This document shows, in pieces, positions 32,290-41,723 of a stretch of DNA of 64,000 bases. Numbering within the stretch: the stretch's first letter is position 1; every line of letters begins with the position of its first letter. A program made the position numbers and the translations under genes. This DNA is from Marinobacterium ramblicola (GTDB taxonomy: Bacteria; Pseudomonadota; Gammaproteobacteria; Pseudomonadales; Balneatricaceae), in assembly GCF_019084545.1 (NCBI RefSeq), contig NZ_JAHREP010000012.1, positions 1-64,000 of the forward strand. The letters are read 5' to 3'. Below the pieces are notes generated by a model. That model was not told where the DNA came from, made no database searches, and worked only from the letters and a program-made list of their open reading frames with translations.

Positions 32290-33849
32290 ATGGCGGATTC
32301 GATGATCTCTGTAGTGTCGGATCTGTCCAGCCAGATGACACCGGAGACGCGCTTCGAACGCTTGCTGGAGGCGCTGTTGAAAGCCTTCCCCTGCGATGCG
32401 GCGGCGCTGCTGCGCTTGAATGGCTCGGTGCTGATTCCGCTTGCCACCCGAGGTCTGTCGGATGACACCGCCGGTCGCGCGTTCCAGGTCGAGGAGCATC
32501 CCCGCTTCGCGCATATATTGATGAGCCGGGAGCCGGTACGTTTCGCTGCTGACTCCGAGCTGCCAGACCCCTATGACGGTTTGATCGACCATGTCGAAGA
32601 GCGTCTGCATGTGCATGACTGCATGGGCGTGGCTTTGTATATCGACGAACAGCCCTGGGGCGTGTTGACCCTGGATGCGCTGGAACCCTGTGTTTTCGAT
32701 GGCATAGAACCGTTGGAGCTGCGTGCCTTCGTGCGTTTGACCGAAGCCTCTATCCGCGTTTCCGAGCTGATCCAGTCCCTGCAGAAGCGCTGCAACCTTG
32801 AGCATGAGGTGGCGCAGGTGCTGATTGCCGATCTTGGACGCACCGACATTATCGGCGACAGTCCGGCGATCAAGGCGATGCTGCGCGAACTGGATGTGGT
32901 CGCGGCGTCTGATCTGTCGGTATTGATTACCGGTGAGACCGGTGTCGGCAAAGAGTTGGTTGCGCGCCATCTGCATGCTGCTTCGGCGCGGGCCGATGCC
33001 CCGCTGGTGTACGTGAACTGTGCGGCACTGCCGGAAAACCTGGTGGAGAGCGAGCTGTTTGGCCACACCCGCGGCGCCTTCTCCGGCGCCGCCAGTTCCC
33101 GCACCGGCAAGTTCGAACTGGCGCAGGGCGGAACCCTGTTTCTCGACGAGATCGGCGAGATGCCGTTGGCGATGCAACCCAAGCTGCTGCGCGCGCTGCA
33201 GAGTGGCGAGGTGCAGCGGGTTGGCAGTGATCAGTTTCATCAGGTGGATGTGCGCATCATCGCCGCGACCAACCGTGATCTGGCGCAGGAGGTGGCGCAG
33301 GGGCGGTTCCGCGCAGATCTTTACCACCGTCTCAGCGTCTACCCGATACAGGTGCCGCCGCTGCGGGAACGCGGCCGCGATATTCTGCGCCTGGCCGGCC
33401 ACTTTCTCGAACTGAACCGGCGTCGCCTTGGGCTGCATGCGCTGAGGCTAGACAACGGCGCCCGTGAAGCACTGCTCTGTTACGACTGGCCCGGCAATGT
33501 GCGTGAGCTCGAACACCTGCTGAGCCGCGCCGTTTTGCGCCTGAAAGCCGATGCCGGTGGCATCGGTCGGGTTTTGAGTCTCACCGCCGACCTGCTTGAT
33601 CTACCGCAGGAGAGGGCCATTGAGATGGAGTCGCCCGGCACCGACGACAACCTGGCCTATGCAACCGGCGCGCGCACCCTGCGCGAGGCGACCGATGCCT
33701 TTCAGTGCAATCTGGTGATCGACTGCCTGGCCAGGTGCGGCTGCAATCGCGCGGCGGCTGCGCGGGAGCTGGGGCTGGACCCGGGAAATTTCAATCGTCT
33801 GCTGAAGCGTCTGCAGATCGACGTATCGGAGGTTAAATCTGGTGTCTGA
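32290..33849 (+). CDS. norR: NorR-type nitric oxide-responsive sigma-54 activator
   Basis: A 519-aa enhancer-binding protein. The GAF domain (about 5-165) keeps the RFAADSELPDPYDGLI segment of NorR, which carries part of the mononuclear iron site that senses NO. The AAA+ domain has Walker A GETGVGKEL (near 215). The sigma-54 contact loop is GAFSGA instead of GAFTGA (near 262), a conservative change. The Fis-type HTH is at the end (AAARELGLDPGNFNRLLKR). ATG 32275 is also possible but lies in a putative NorR site. Divergent from hmp and overlapping the HPP gene by 8 bases. Confidence 0.9.
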   Translation: MADSMISVVSDLSSQMTPETRFERLLEALLKAFPCDAAALLRLNGSVLIPLATRGLSDDTAGRAFQVEEHPRFAHILMSREPVRFAADSELPDPYDGLIDHVEERLHVHDCMGVALYIDEQPWGVLTLDALEPCVFDGIEPLELRAFVRLTEASIRVSELIQSLQKRCNLEHEVAQVLIADLGRTDIIGDSPAIKAMLRELDVVAASDLSVLITGETGVGKELVARHLHAASARADAPLVYVNCAALPENLVESELFGHTRGAFSGAASSRTGKFELAQGGTLFLDEIGEMPLAMQPKLLRALQSGEVQRVGSDQFHQVDVRIIAATNRDLAQEVAQGRFRADLYHRLSVYPIQVPPLRERGRDILRLAGHFLELNRRRLGLHALRLDNGAREALLCYDWPGNVRELEHLLSRAVLRLKADAGGIGRVLSLTADLLDLPQERAIEMESPGTDDNLAYATGARTLREATDAFQCNLVIDCLARCGCNRAAAARELGLDPGNFNRLLKRLQIDVSEVKSGV

Positions 33850-34810
33850 TTCCCATCAGAAAAAAGAGCATAACAGACTGCTGACGCTGCTCGGCGTAGG
33901 CGAGAATACCACCGGTCATAGCGAAAAACTGATATCCGGGCTTGGTGCGTTGTTGGGTATGCTCGGCGTTTACTGGATATCGAGCTGGTATCTGGGTGCG
34001 AACGGCAGCACGTTGATTGTGGCATCCATGGGAGCTTCGGCGGTGCTGCTGTTTGCCGTGCCGCATGGCGCTCTGTCGCAGCCCTGGCCACTGGTGGGCG
34101 GGCACCTGCTATCCGCCTTTATCGGCGTCAGCTGCCAACAGCTGCTGCCGGATCATCCCTTGGCACCGGCCCTGGCCGTAGGCCTGTCGGTCGCTACCAT
34201 GCACTACCTGCGCTGCATAAACCCGCCTGCCGGCGCCACGGCATTGGCCGCAGTGATCGGTGGCGATGCGGTCCATGCCTTGGGTTACGCTTTCCTGCTC
34301 ACACCGGTACTGCTGAACCTGACCGCTCTGCTGACAGTCGCGGTCCTGTTTAACAGCCTGTTTTACTGGCGTCGCTACCCAGCGGCCTTGGCACGTCGCC
34401 CTTCGCATCCGACGGTTTCGCCGATGCATCGTCATAGCAGCATGCTGACCCATGAAGATCTGGCGGCGGCGATGGAGCAGATCAACTCCTATGTGGACGT
34501 GACCTCCGAAGAGCTGGCCGAACTGTTCGACCTGGCGTTGGAGCACGCTGCCCAGGCGCAGCAGAGTCCGCAGCAGTTGGTCGTCGGCACGTACTACAGC
34601 AACGGCCAGCTCGGCACGCAGTGGGCGGTGCGCCAGATCATCGACGGACCGGACAGCATGGAGTCGGAGCGCGACCGGCTGGTGTTCAAGACCGTAGCCG
34701 GTGCCGGTAGCTACGCCACCGGAGCCTGCACCCTCCGGGAGTTTCGAGAGTGGGCCAGATTCCCGGTCGAGTACACCGGCGAGCGCTGGGTGCGCGTTCG
34801 CGCCGAGTGA
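33842..34810 (+). CDS. HPP family membrane protein
   Basis: A 322-aa protein. Residues about 20-170 hold four or five membrane helices of the HPP family, with GSTLIVASMGASAVLLFAVP and the INPPAGATAL motif. A cytoplasmic C-terminal domain of about 130 residues contains HEDLAAAMEQINSYVDVTSEEL. Some HPP proteins of cyanobacteria and plastids transport nitrite. Given co-transcription with norR, a role in nitrite or nitrogen-oxide handling is a reasonable inference. The GTG start overlaps norR, with GGAGG nine bases upstream. Confidence 0.85.
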   Translation: MSDSHQKKEHNRLLTLLGVGENTTGHSEKLISGLGALLGMLGVYWISSWYLGANGSTLIVASMGASAVLLFAVPHGALSQPWPLVGGHLLSAFIGVSCQQLLPDHPLAPALAVGLSVATMHYLRCINPPAGATALAAVIGGDAVHALGYAFLLTPVLLNLTALLTVAVLFNSLFYWRRYPAALARRPSHPTVSPMHRHSSMLTHEDLAAAMEQINSYVDVTSEELAELFDLALEHAAQAQQSPQQLVVGTYYSNGQLGTQWAVRQIIDGPDSMESERDRLVFKTVAGAGSYATGACTLREFREWARFPVEYTGERWVRVRAE

Positions 34811-35282
34811 GCTGATTATTCGAATTCAACTGACAAAGCTGTACAGATTCACTGTCAGCTTTGTCTCCTTCTTGCCATCCGCCACAAACAGAGCCGGTTT
34901 CAATGATCACTGGCGTCCCGGCACCCAGTTGGACGTCTCCACGCAATGAGCGGATGAAACAGAGCATTGTCGCTATCCAGCGACTTGAGATATAGTCAGA
35001 CCCGGCGGGTAAGAGGAGTACCCCTATCGTAGTCCGTAATTGGCAGCTTCCTCAGAAGCTCAGGATAATCAGGATGATAACTTACGACCTATCACATTCC
35101 CCATTCTGTTTTTGTCTTTTGAAATTGCGAGATCTTTTGCCGAAATTGCGGGCTTTCGGGTGCGAGCACCTCTCTGCATCTTGGGAAATTTCGGTACCTT
35201 GCAAGGTGACAATGCTTGCATGGAAAACTCAATACACCGCTTTTATTCGCTATAAATTCAACAAAACAGCAAGGAAGTAAAA
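34811..35282. other. 472-bp gap at the left edge of the AT-rich islet
   Basis: It holds the hairpin at 34832-34865 just after the HPP gene. From about 35080 the base composition drops sharply. Short frames (for example 35040-35255) lack ribosome sites and protein-like composition. No RNA gene, insertion sequence end or attachment repeat was recognised. Confidence 0.6.
34832..34865 (+). terminator. Hairpin terminator after norR-HPP
   Basis: GACAAAGCTG and CAGCTTTGTC form a 10-bp stem, continued inward past one bulged T by ACAG/CTGT, closing a 5-base loop. The tail is TCCTTCTT, giving a moderate Rho-independent terminator 21 bases after the stop. Confidence 0.7.
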
Positions 35283-35822
35283 ATGAAAAAGCATCTCATA
35301 CTAATCGCTGGACTATCTCTGATATCTGCTTGTTCAACAATGCAGCCTCCACGTTACTCCATATCCGTAGATAATATTCAAGAGCTTAAGAAGTTTGATG
35401 GAGCGAAGGCTGAGGTGTCGAGCCTGAATCAGGAAGCAAATTTTGATGCTAACTGTCGTTTGATGGGGCCAATTGAGCCAGCTGATGGTTTATCAATTCC
35501 ACAGTTCATATCTAAGGCGATTAACGATGAGTTTAAGATGGCAGGTATACACTCTACAGAGGGAGCTAAAATAACTGGATCCATAACCAAGATCGAATTT
35601 TCGTCTGTAACTGGGTTAACAAATGGGTACTGGGATATAGGTTTAAACCTTAACTCATCTAATGGTGAATCACTTTCAATTGATAATAAGTACACTTTTA
35701 AAAGTGGCTTTGATGCAATTACAGCATGTAATGCTACTGCTGACGCGCTAGCTCCTGCAGTACAAGATTTAATCAAGACTGCTGTTACTCATCCTGAGTT
35801 TGGTAAGTTGATTAGAATTTAA
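35283..35822 (+). CDS. Predicted lipoprotein of unknown function
   Basis: A 179-aa protein with a type II signal peptide: a KKH N-region, a hydrophobic stretch and lipobox ISAC with Cys17 as lipidation site. The mature part is beta/helix mixed and not recognised; the C-terminal ADALAPAVQDLIKTAV is helical. AAGGAAG lies upstream of the ATG. Its AT-rich codon use differs from flanking genes, which suggests acquisition by transfer. Confidence 0.78.
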   Translation: MKKHLILIAGLSLISACSTMQPPRYSISVDNIQELKKFDGAKAEVSSLNQEANFDANCRLMGPIEPADGLSIPQFISKAINDEFKMAGIHSTEGAKITGSITKIEFSSVTGLTNGYWDIGLNLNSSNGESLSIDNKYTFKSGFDAITACNATADALAPAVQDLIKTAVTHPEFGKLIRI

Positions 35823-35832
35823 TAAGTATAAG

Positions 35833-35869
35833 CACGTGACCCTAAAAGGTGGAATTTTTCGGTCACGTG
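35833..35869. repeat. Inverted repeat after the lipoprotein gene
   Basis: CACGTGACC (35833-35841) and GGTCACGTG (35861-35869) pair around a 19-base loop. A second small palindrome GTTAAAA-GT-TTTTAAC follows immediately, giving a T-rich tail. It may act as a terminator for the lipoprotein gene. Confidence 0.55.
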
Positions 35870-35924
35870 TTAAAAGTTTTTAACTGCCGATGTCACCCAC
35901 GAAGAGCAGGTGGAAGGGATTCAA

Positions 35925-36434
35925 ATGTTAAGACTACTGGTTGTGTTGTTGGTATTTTGGTCTAATCAGGCTTTATCATTAGATATTGTACCATCCGAAT
36001 CTGTACTCGGTGTTCCATGGGACAGTACGGAGCAGGAAGTAGCTAAGATTTTGGGAGAGTCTAATGGTTACTTTCAAACGACGAAATATAACAAACTAGT
36101 GTTTTATGGTAAATCAGTAGTTCTTATTTTCACTCGTGGAAAGCTAAAGGGCTTTAGATACCACGATGTATGTTGCACCGATCTTTATAATACATCCGTC
36201 TCAATAAACTCGAAGTACTCCAGAGAAGCGGTTGTATTCAATGGGATTGATTTGAAAGGTAAAACCTTCCAAGAGATAAATGAGCTGCTTCCATTTGAGT
36301 TAGGTAAACCAGATTACAGGGCGGAGATTGCAACCGACGAAGTGACAATAGAGTTTGGTTTTTCAAGTAGAGGCTACCCGGGTCAACAAGATCAATTTAA
36401 TTTTAATAGTTTAAAAATAGACTATGAGCTATAG
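35925..36434 (+). CDS. Secreted or periplasmic protein of unknown function
   Basis: A 169-aa protein with a signal peptide (MLRLLVVLLVFWSNQALS, cleavage after ALS). The mature part has VLGVPWDSTEQEVAKILGES and ends FNSLKIDYEL. A segment with paired CC (YHDVCCTDLY) suggests a disulfide or metal site. No family is recognised. ATG 35925 follows GGAAGGG; a GTG at 35910 would spoil the signal peptide. AT-rich like its neighbours. Confidence 0.72.
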   Translation: MLRLLVVLLVFWSNQALSLDIVPSESVLGVPWDSTEQEVAKILGESNGYFQTTKYNKLVFYGKSVVLIFTRGKLKGFRYHDVCCTDLYNTSVSINSKYSREAVVFNGIDLKGKTFQEINELLPFELGKPDYRAEIATDEVTIEFGFSSRGYPGQQDQFNFNSLKIDYEL

Positions 36435-36439
36435 GGTAG

Positions 36440-36871
36440 ATGATAAAGTACTTGATTAATGCACAGTGCTTGTTGTCGCTGTTGGTTATATTGTTTGTTG
36501 TGGTGCTTGTCTCCCCGGCAGGACTCATCGTGACCTTTGGCTGGTTTATGGAACTGTTTTCAAACGGACTTGATCACGAGTTCGATATAAGATTTGACGG
36601 GATGTTGTTTCTATATTTGATAAGTATCATGGTTATATTAAGATACTTTTATTTTGTTGTGATTTTTATTACTGAATCATGGGTGAAAATATCGGATTTC
36701 AAGTACAGTATTCTATCTGGTTTTGTAATAACGATAATTATGATATACGGAACGTTGAGCTCTTCGATGTCAGTTTTAAGAATGATAGGTTCATTGCTAA
36801 TACTTTCTTGGCCTATGCTATGTGTCGTACAGGTATGGATCTATAGTAATTCCATTCGCGACGTAAAATAG
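36440..36871 (+). CDS. Small integral membrane protein of unknown function
   Basis: A 143-aa protein with four predicted membrane helices (about 9-32, 52-75, 90-108 and 114-135) and little loop sequence. It starts 5 bases after the preceding gene, so the two are probably expressed together. Strongly AT-rich (13 of 60 bases are G or C in 36601-36660, against 38 of 60 in 38041-38100 of the transporter operon). Confidence 0.68.
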   Translation: MIKYLINAQCLLSLLVILFVVVLVSPAGLIVTFGWFMELFSNGLDHEFDIRFDGMLFLYLISIMVILRYFYFVVIFITESWVKISDFKYSILSGFVITIIMIYGTLSSSMSVLRMIGSLLILSWPMLCVVQVWIYSNSIRDVK

Positions 36872-37103
36872 ATATTTGTAAACTTGGAAGTTGACGTTGG
36901 CTAAGGTGGCAGTTTAAAAGAATAGCGCCAATGAGTTTTGTGTTGTCTATCCATTCCTACTGCTATCATCCAACCCTCTTATACCCCTCATGCGGCCCGC
37001 GTATAGCCCTAGTTGTAATTTCGATTGGTCCTCTTGCGGGGATCGACTAAGGTGCCTTCTGTTCGCTGAAAAGCCTCATAACAATAACTTGGGAACAGAA
37101 CCG

Positions 37104-38660
37104 ATGATGAAGAAAACTGTTTCAGTACTGGCTGGCGCCATACTGAGCCTCGGCATGATGAGCGCGCAGGCCGCCACGCTGAAGATGGCGTACGATGCCG
37201 ATCCCGTATCACTCGATCCGCAGGAACAGCTCTCCGGCGGCACCCTCCAACTTTCCCACATGGTGTTCGATCCGCTGATCCGCTGGACCAAGGATCTGGA
37301 TTTTGAACCGCGTCTGGCGGAAAGTTGGGAGTGGGTCGATGGCCTGACCATGCGCTTCCACCTGCGTCAGGGGGTCAAGTTCCATAGCGGCAACGAGATG
37401 ACCGCGCAGGACGTGGCCTTTACCTTCAACCGCCTGAAAAGCTCCGCCGATTTCAAGGCGATCTTCGAGCCGTTTGCTGAACTGAAGGTGGTCGATGATT
37501 ACACCGTCGATCTGGTGTCGAAATCACCCTATCCGCTGATCCTGAATGCGGCCACCTACATCTTCCCGATGGACAGCAAGTTCTATACCGGTGAGGATGA
37601 GAACGGCAAACCGAAGGATGCGATCGTCAAGGGTGGTAACTCCTTTGCGTCCAAGAATGAATCCGGTACCGGTGCCTATACCGTGGCCTATCGTCAGCAG
37701 GGTGTGAAGGTGGAGTTCAAGCGCAACCCGAACTACTGGGACACCAAGTCGCCCGGTAACGTCGACGATATCGTGCTGACACCGATCAAGGAGGCACCGA
37801 CCCGTGTCGCCGCGCTGCTGTCCGGTGATGTGGACTTCATCGCACCGGTACCGCCGACCGATCTGGACCAGATCCGCAACAGTGATCGTACCGATCTGGT
37901 GACCATGAGCGGCACCCGCATCATCACCTTCCAGCTCAACCAGAACCGTGTCGAAGCGTTCAAGGATAAGCGTGTGCGCCAGGCGGTGGTCTATGCGATC
38001 AACCAGAAGGGGATCGTCGACAAGATCATGAAGGGCTTCGCCACCCCGGCCGGTCAGCTGAGCCCGAAAGGTTACCTCGGTTATGACGAGAGCCTGACTC
38101 CGCGTTACGATCTGGAGAAGGCCAAGCAGTTGATGAAGGAGGCCGGTTACGAGAACGGTTTCAGCGTGACCATGATGGCGCCGAACAACCGCTACGTGAA
38201 CGATGCCAAGATCGCCCAGGCGGTGGCGTCGATGCTGGCGCGGATCAACATCAAGGTGGATCTGAAGACCGTACCGAAAGCGCAGTACTGGCCGGCGTTT
38301 GATGCCCGTGAAGCGGATATCATGATGATCGGTTGGCATGCGGATACCGAGGACTCCAACAACTTCTACGAGTTCCTGACCATGTGTCCGAACGCGGATA
38401 CCGGTGCCGGTCAGTACAACTCCGGTAACTACTGCAATCCGGAGCTGGATAAACTGGTGCAGGCGGCGAACGTCGAGACCGACAGCGCCAAGCGTGCCGA
38501 GATCATGCAGTCCATCGAACGTGGCCTGTATGAAGACGCTGCTTTTGTACCGCTGCACTGGCAGGATCTGGCCTGGGGTGCCGGAAAGAAGGTCGATATC
38601 GCGCCGGTGCTCAACGTGATGAACTTCCCCTACCTCGGGGATCTGGTCATCAAGGAGTGA
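37104..38660 (+). CDS. ABC transporter solute-binding protein, peptide/opine family 5
   Basis: A 518-aa periplasmic binding protein with signal peptide (MMKKTVSVLAGAILSLGMMSAQA, cut after AQA). The SBP family 5 core includes the family signature region near WVDGLTMRFHLRQGVKFHSG. It is similar to DppA-type dipeptide binders; the exact ligand cannot be read from sequence. The upstream frame to 36990 lacks a ribosome site. ATG 37104 or 37107 are equivalent. First gene of the transporter operon. Confidence 0.92.
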   Translation: MMKKTVSVLAGAILSLGMMSAQAATLKMAYDADPVSLDPQEQLSGGTLQLSHMVFDPLIRWTKDLDFEPRLAESWEWVDGLTMRFHLRQGVKFHSGNEMTAQDVAFTFNRLKSSADFKAIFEPFAELKVVDDYTVDLVSKSPYPLILNAATYIFPMDSKFYTGEDENGKPKDAIVKGGNSFASKNESGTGAYTVAYRQQGVKVEFKRNPNYWDTKSPGNVDDIVLTPIKEAPTRVAALLSGDVDFIAPVPPTDLDQIRNSDRTDLVTMSGTRIITFQLNQNRVEAFKDKRVRQAVVYAINQKGIVDKIMKGFATPAGQLSPKGYLGYDESLTPRYDLEKAKQLMKEAGYENGFSVTMMAPNNRYVNDAKIAQAVASMLARINIKVDLKTVPKAQYWPAFDAREADIMMIGWHADTEDSNNFYEFLTMCPNADTGAGQYNSGNYCNPELDKLVQAANVETDSAKRAEIMQSIERGLYEDAAFVPLHWQDLAWGAGKKVDIAPVLNVMNFPYLGDLVIKE

Positions 38661-38707
38661 TACTCCGGGGTGCCGGCAGGGAGGTGTCGGCATCCTTAAC
38701 GCCGTAC

Positions 38708-38732
38708 AAGGGGAGCCTGTCGGCGCCCCTTT
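38708..38732 (+). repeat. Hairpin between binding-protein and permease genes
   Basis: AAGGGG-a-GCC-TGTC-GGC-g-CCCCTT forms a near-perfect stem with one mismatch, followed by TCTCC. Such intercistronic hairpins commonly let binding-protein mRNA accumulate above permease mRNA. Confidence 0.6.
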
Positions 38733-38785
38733 CTCCAATAGATGGTATGTGGCAGGGCAGCCATATGTCTCGAGGTTGAAAAACC

Positions 38786-39763
38786 ATGATTGCTTTTCTG
38801 ATCAAACGTATCGTCCAGGCGATTCTGGTGATGTTCATCATCAGCCTGGTCAGCTTCTCGATTCAGGACAACCTGGGTGACCCGCTACGTGAGCTGGTGG
38901 GACAGTCGGTATCGGAGGAGGAGCGACAGGCACTGCGCGACCAGCTGGGTCTGAACGATCCGTTCCTGGTGCAGTATGGCCGCTTCGCCGTTAAAGCCCT
39001 GCACGGCGACCTGGGCACCTCCTATTTCTTTAAGGAGCCGGCGCTGCAGGTGATTCTGCACAAGCTGCCGGCCACGCTGGAGCTGGTGTTCGGCGCGACC
39101 CTGATCATCGTGCTGCTGTCGGTGCCGCTGGGGGTGTACTCGGCGATCAAGCCCAACAGCCTGTTTTCTCGGGCGGTGATGGGGCTGAGTATCATCGGCA
39201 TCTCGGTGCCCGTATTCCTGACTGCAATTGGCCTTATCTATCTGTTTTCGATCTATCTCGGCTGGATGCCGTCGTTCGGCCGCGGCGAGACCGAGCCGGT
39301 GTTCGGTCCCTGGGAAACCGGGTTCTTGACCGTCGACGGCCTGCAGCACCTGGTCTTGCCGTGTATCTCGCTGGCGTCGATCATGCTGCCACTGTTCATC
39401 CGGCTGATTCGTGCCGAGATGATGGAAGTTCTGCAGTCCGAATATGTGAAGTTCGCCTGGGCCAAGGGCCTGGCGCCCCGCCGCATCTATTTCCTGCACG
39501 CGCTGAAGAACACCATGCTGCCGGTGATCACGGTGGGTGGTGTGCAGATCGGCACCATGGTGGCCTATACCATTCTGACCGAGACCGTATTCCAGTGGCC
39601 CGGCATGGGTTTCCTGTTCCTGGAAGCGGTCAACCGCGTCGACACCCCGTTGATCGTTGCCTATCTGATCGTGGTCGGCGCCATCTTCGTGGTGACCAAT
39701 ACCTTGGTCGACCTGATCTACGGTCTGGTGAACCCGACCGTCAAATTGACAGGTAAGAAGTGA
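38786..39763 (+). CDS. Peptide ABC transporter permease, DppB-like
   Basis: A 325-aa inner-membrane protein with six helices and the binding-protein-dependent transport signature (EYVKFAWAKGLAPRRIYFLH, about 215-235) that contacts the ATPase. The N-terminal FLIKRIVQAILVMFIISLVSF is typical of DppB. Its TGA overlaps the next ATG. Confidence 0.93.
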   Translation: MIAFLIKRIVQAILVMFIISLVSFSIQDNLGDPLRELVGQSVSEEERQALRDQLGLNDPFLVQYGRFAVKALHGDLGTSYFFKEPALQVILHKLPATLELVFGATLIIVLLSVPLGVYSAIKPNSLFSRAVMGLSIIGISVPVFLTAIGLIYLFSIYLGWMPSFGRGETEPVFGPWETGFLTVDGLQHLVLPCISLASIMLPLFIRLIRAEMMEVLQSEYVKFAWAKGLAPRRIYFLHALKNTMLPVITVGGVQIGTMVAYTILTETVFQWPGMGFLFLEAVNRVDTPLIVAYLIVVGAIFVVTNTLVDLIYGLVNPTVKLTGKK

Positions 39764-40713
39764 TGACTGAACAAGTAGAGATTCTTGAGGTCCGTCCCAG
39801 CGCCTGGCAGCGCATGCGCGACAGCCACCTTTGGCACAGCTTCGTGACCGACCGCGTTGCGCAGCTTAGCCTGTTGGTATTTGTGGCCTTTGCCCTGATG
39901 GCGTTGCTGGCGCCGTTGCTGGCACCGTTCAACCCCTATGACCCGGCACAGATCGACATCCTGAACTCGGAGTTGCCGCCGAGCTGGGAGGAGGGGGGCG
40001 ACCCGGCGTTCTGGTTGGGCACCGACGCCCAGGGACGCGATCTCTGGTCCACCATTCTGTACGGTACCCGGATCTCGCTGACGATCGGGCTCTGCGCCGT
40101 GGCGCTGCAGGCGGCTCTGGGTATCGTCATCGGCCTGCTGGCCGGTTACTTCGGCGGTCGTATCGACAGCCTGCTGATGCGCTTTGCCGATGTGCAGCTG
40201 TCGTTCTCGACCATGATGGTGGCGATCGTCGTGCTGGCCGTGTTCCAGGCCACCTTCGGCACCGAGCTGTATCAGAAGCTGGCGATGCTGATGCTGATCC
40301 TGGTGATCGGTATCGCCGAGTGGCCGCAGTACGCCCGCACCATCCGCGCCTCGGTGCTGGCGGAGAAGCGTAAGGAGTATGTGGACGCCGCCCGTGTTAT
40401 CGGCCTGCGCCCGGCGCGCATCATGTTCCGGCATATACTGCCTAATACGCTGTCGCCGATTCTGGTTATCTCCACCGTGCAGGTGGCCAACGCGATCATC
40501 TCAGAGGCTTCGCTGTCGTTTCTCGGTCTGGGTATGCCGGTGTCGCAGCCCTCGCTCGGCTCGCTGATCTCCAGCGGTTTCGAGTACATCTTCTCGGGCG
40601 CCTGGTGGATCACGGTAATTCCCGGTGGCGTACTGATCGCCCTGGTGCTGGTGATGAACCTGCTCGGCGATTGGCTGCGTGATGTCCTTAACCCGAAGCT
40701 GTACAAGGGGTAA
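39763..40713 (+). CDS. Peptide ABC transporter permease, DppC-like
   Basis: A 316-aa permease with an N-terminal OppC-type segment and five or six helices. It has GTDAQGRDLWSTILYGTRIS (about 86-105) and the EAA loop RKEYVDAARVIGLRPARIMF. ATG 39763 shares bases with the stop of the DppB-like gene, so the pair is translationally coupled. Confidence 0.93.
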   Translation: MTEQVEILEVRPSAWQRMRDSHLWHSFVTDRVAQLSLLVFVAFALMALLAPLLAPFNPYDPAQIDILNSELPPSWEEGGDPAFWLGTDAQGRDLWSTILYGTRISLTIGLCAVALQAALGIVIGLLAGYFGGRIDSLLMRFADVQLSFSTMMVAIVVLAVFQATFGTELYQKLAMLMLILVIGIAEWPQYARTIRASVLAEKRKEYVDAARVIGLRPARIMFRHILPNTLSPILVISTVQVANAIISEASLSFLGLGMPVSQPSLGSLISSGFEYIFSGAWWITVIPGGVLIALVLVMNLLGDWLRDVLNPKLYKG

Positions 40714-40717
40714 GACG

Positions 40718-41722
40718 ATGGCACTGTTGGAAGTTAAGAACCTCGAAGTTCGCTTCGGCCTGCGCAGTGGCGAGGTCCACGCCCTGCGCGATATCAATTT
40801 CACCCTAGAGCGCGGCGAGCGCCTCGGCGTGGTCGGTGAGTCCGGTGCCGGCAAGTCGGTGCTCGGTTTTTCGATTCTGAACCTGCTGTCGCGCCCCGGC
40901 TATATCGCCGGCGGCGAGATCCTGTTCGAAGGGCGCAACCTGGCCGTGATGTCGGCAAAAGAGCTGCGCTCGATCCGCGGTAACCGCATCTCGATGATCT
41001 TCCAGGATCCGATGATGACGCTGAACCCGGTGCTGACCATCGGTCAGCAGATGGTGGAGTGCCTGCTGGCACACCGTAAGATCAGCGGTCGCGACGCCAA
41101 GAACATCGCGCTGCAGAAGCTGAAACAGGTGTATATCCCGTCGCCGGAGAAACGCTTTGACCAGTATCCGCATGAGCTGTCCGGCGGTATGCGTCAGCGT
41201 ATCGTCATCGCCATCGGCCTACTGATGGACCCGGATATCATCATCGCCGACGAGCCGACCACGGCACTCGATGTGACGATCCAGGCGGAGATCATGGACC
41301 TGATGCTGGAGCTGTGCGAGCGCAACAACGTGGCGCTGATGCTGATCACCCATGATCTGGGTGTGGTGTCGCAGGTAACGCAGCAGGCGATGGTGATGTA
41401 CGCCGGTCGTATCATCGAGCAGGGGCCGACGCGGGAGATCATCAACGACGCTCAGCACCCCTACACCCAGGGGCTGATGAACGCACTGCCGCAGATGGCG
41501 ATTCCGGGCCAGCGTCTGAACCAGATCCGCGGCTCCATGCCGCCGCTGCAGAAGATTCCGGACGGTTGTGCGTTCAACCCGCGCTGCGAATACGCGATGG
41601 AGGTGTGCCAGACCCAGTTGCCGGACTATACCAGTTCCGGCGGTTGCCGCGTGGCCTGCCATCTGGTGGCAAAGATGAAGCTCGAGGAAGCCGCTGCACG
41701 GCAGATCGAGGAGGCGAATTAA
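40718..41722 (+). CDS. Peptide ABC transporter ATPase, DppD-like
   Basis: A 334-aa nucleotide-binding subunit. Walker [10 protein letters not shown] (about 39), Q-loop [11 protein letters not shown], signature LSGGMRQR (about 155), Walker B IIIADEPT and H-loop ITHDLG are all intact. The C-terminal oligopeptide/dipeptide region carries Cys residues ([16 protein letters not shown]) typical of DppD iron-sulfur or zinc sites. It begins 4 bases after the DppC-like gene. Confidence 0.94.
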   Translation: MALLEVKNLEVRFGLRSGEVHALRDINFTLERGERLGVVGESGAGKSVLGFSILNLLSRPGYIAGGEILFEGRNLAVMSAKELRSIRGNRISMIFQDPMMTLNPVLTIGQQMVECLLAHRKISGRDAKNIALQKLKQVYIPSPEKRFDQYPHELSGGMRQRIVIAIGLLMDPDIIIADEPTTALDVTIQAEIMDLMLELCERNNVALMLITHDLGVVSQVTQQAMVMYAGRIIEQGPTREIINDAQHPYTQGLMNALPQMAIPGQRLNQIRGSMPPLQKIPDGCAFNPRCEYAMEVCQTQLPDYTSSGGCRVACHLVAKMKLEEAAARQIEEAN

Positions 41723-41723
41723 G

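Noticed and set aside
35040-35255. Short frames of 68-71 codons before the lipoprotein gene
   Set aside because: No ribosome-binding site, two overlapping frames of equal merit, and no protein-like pattern.
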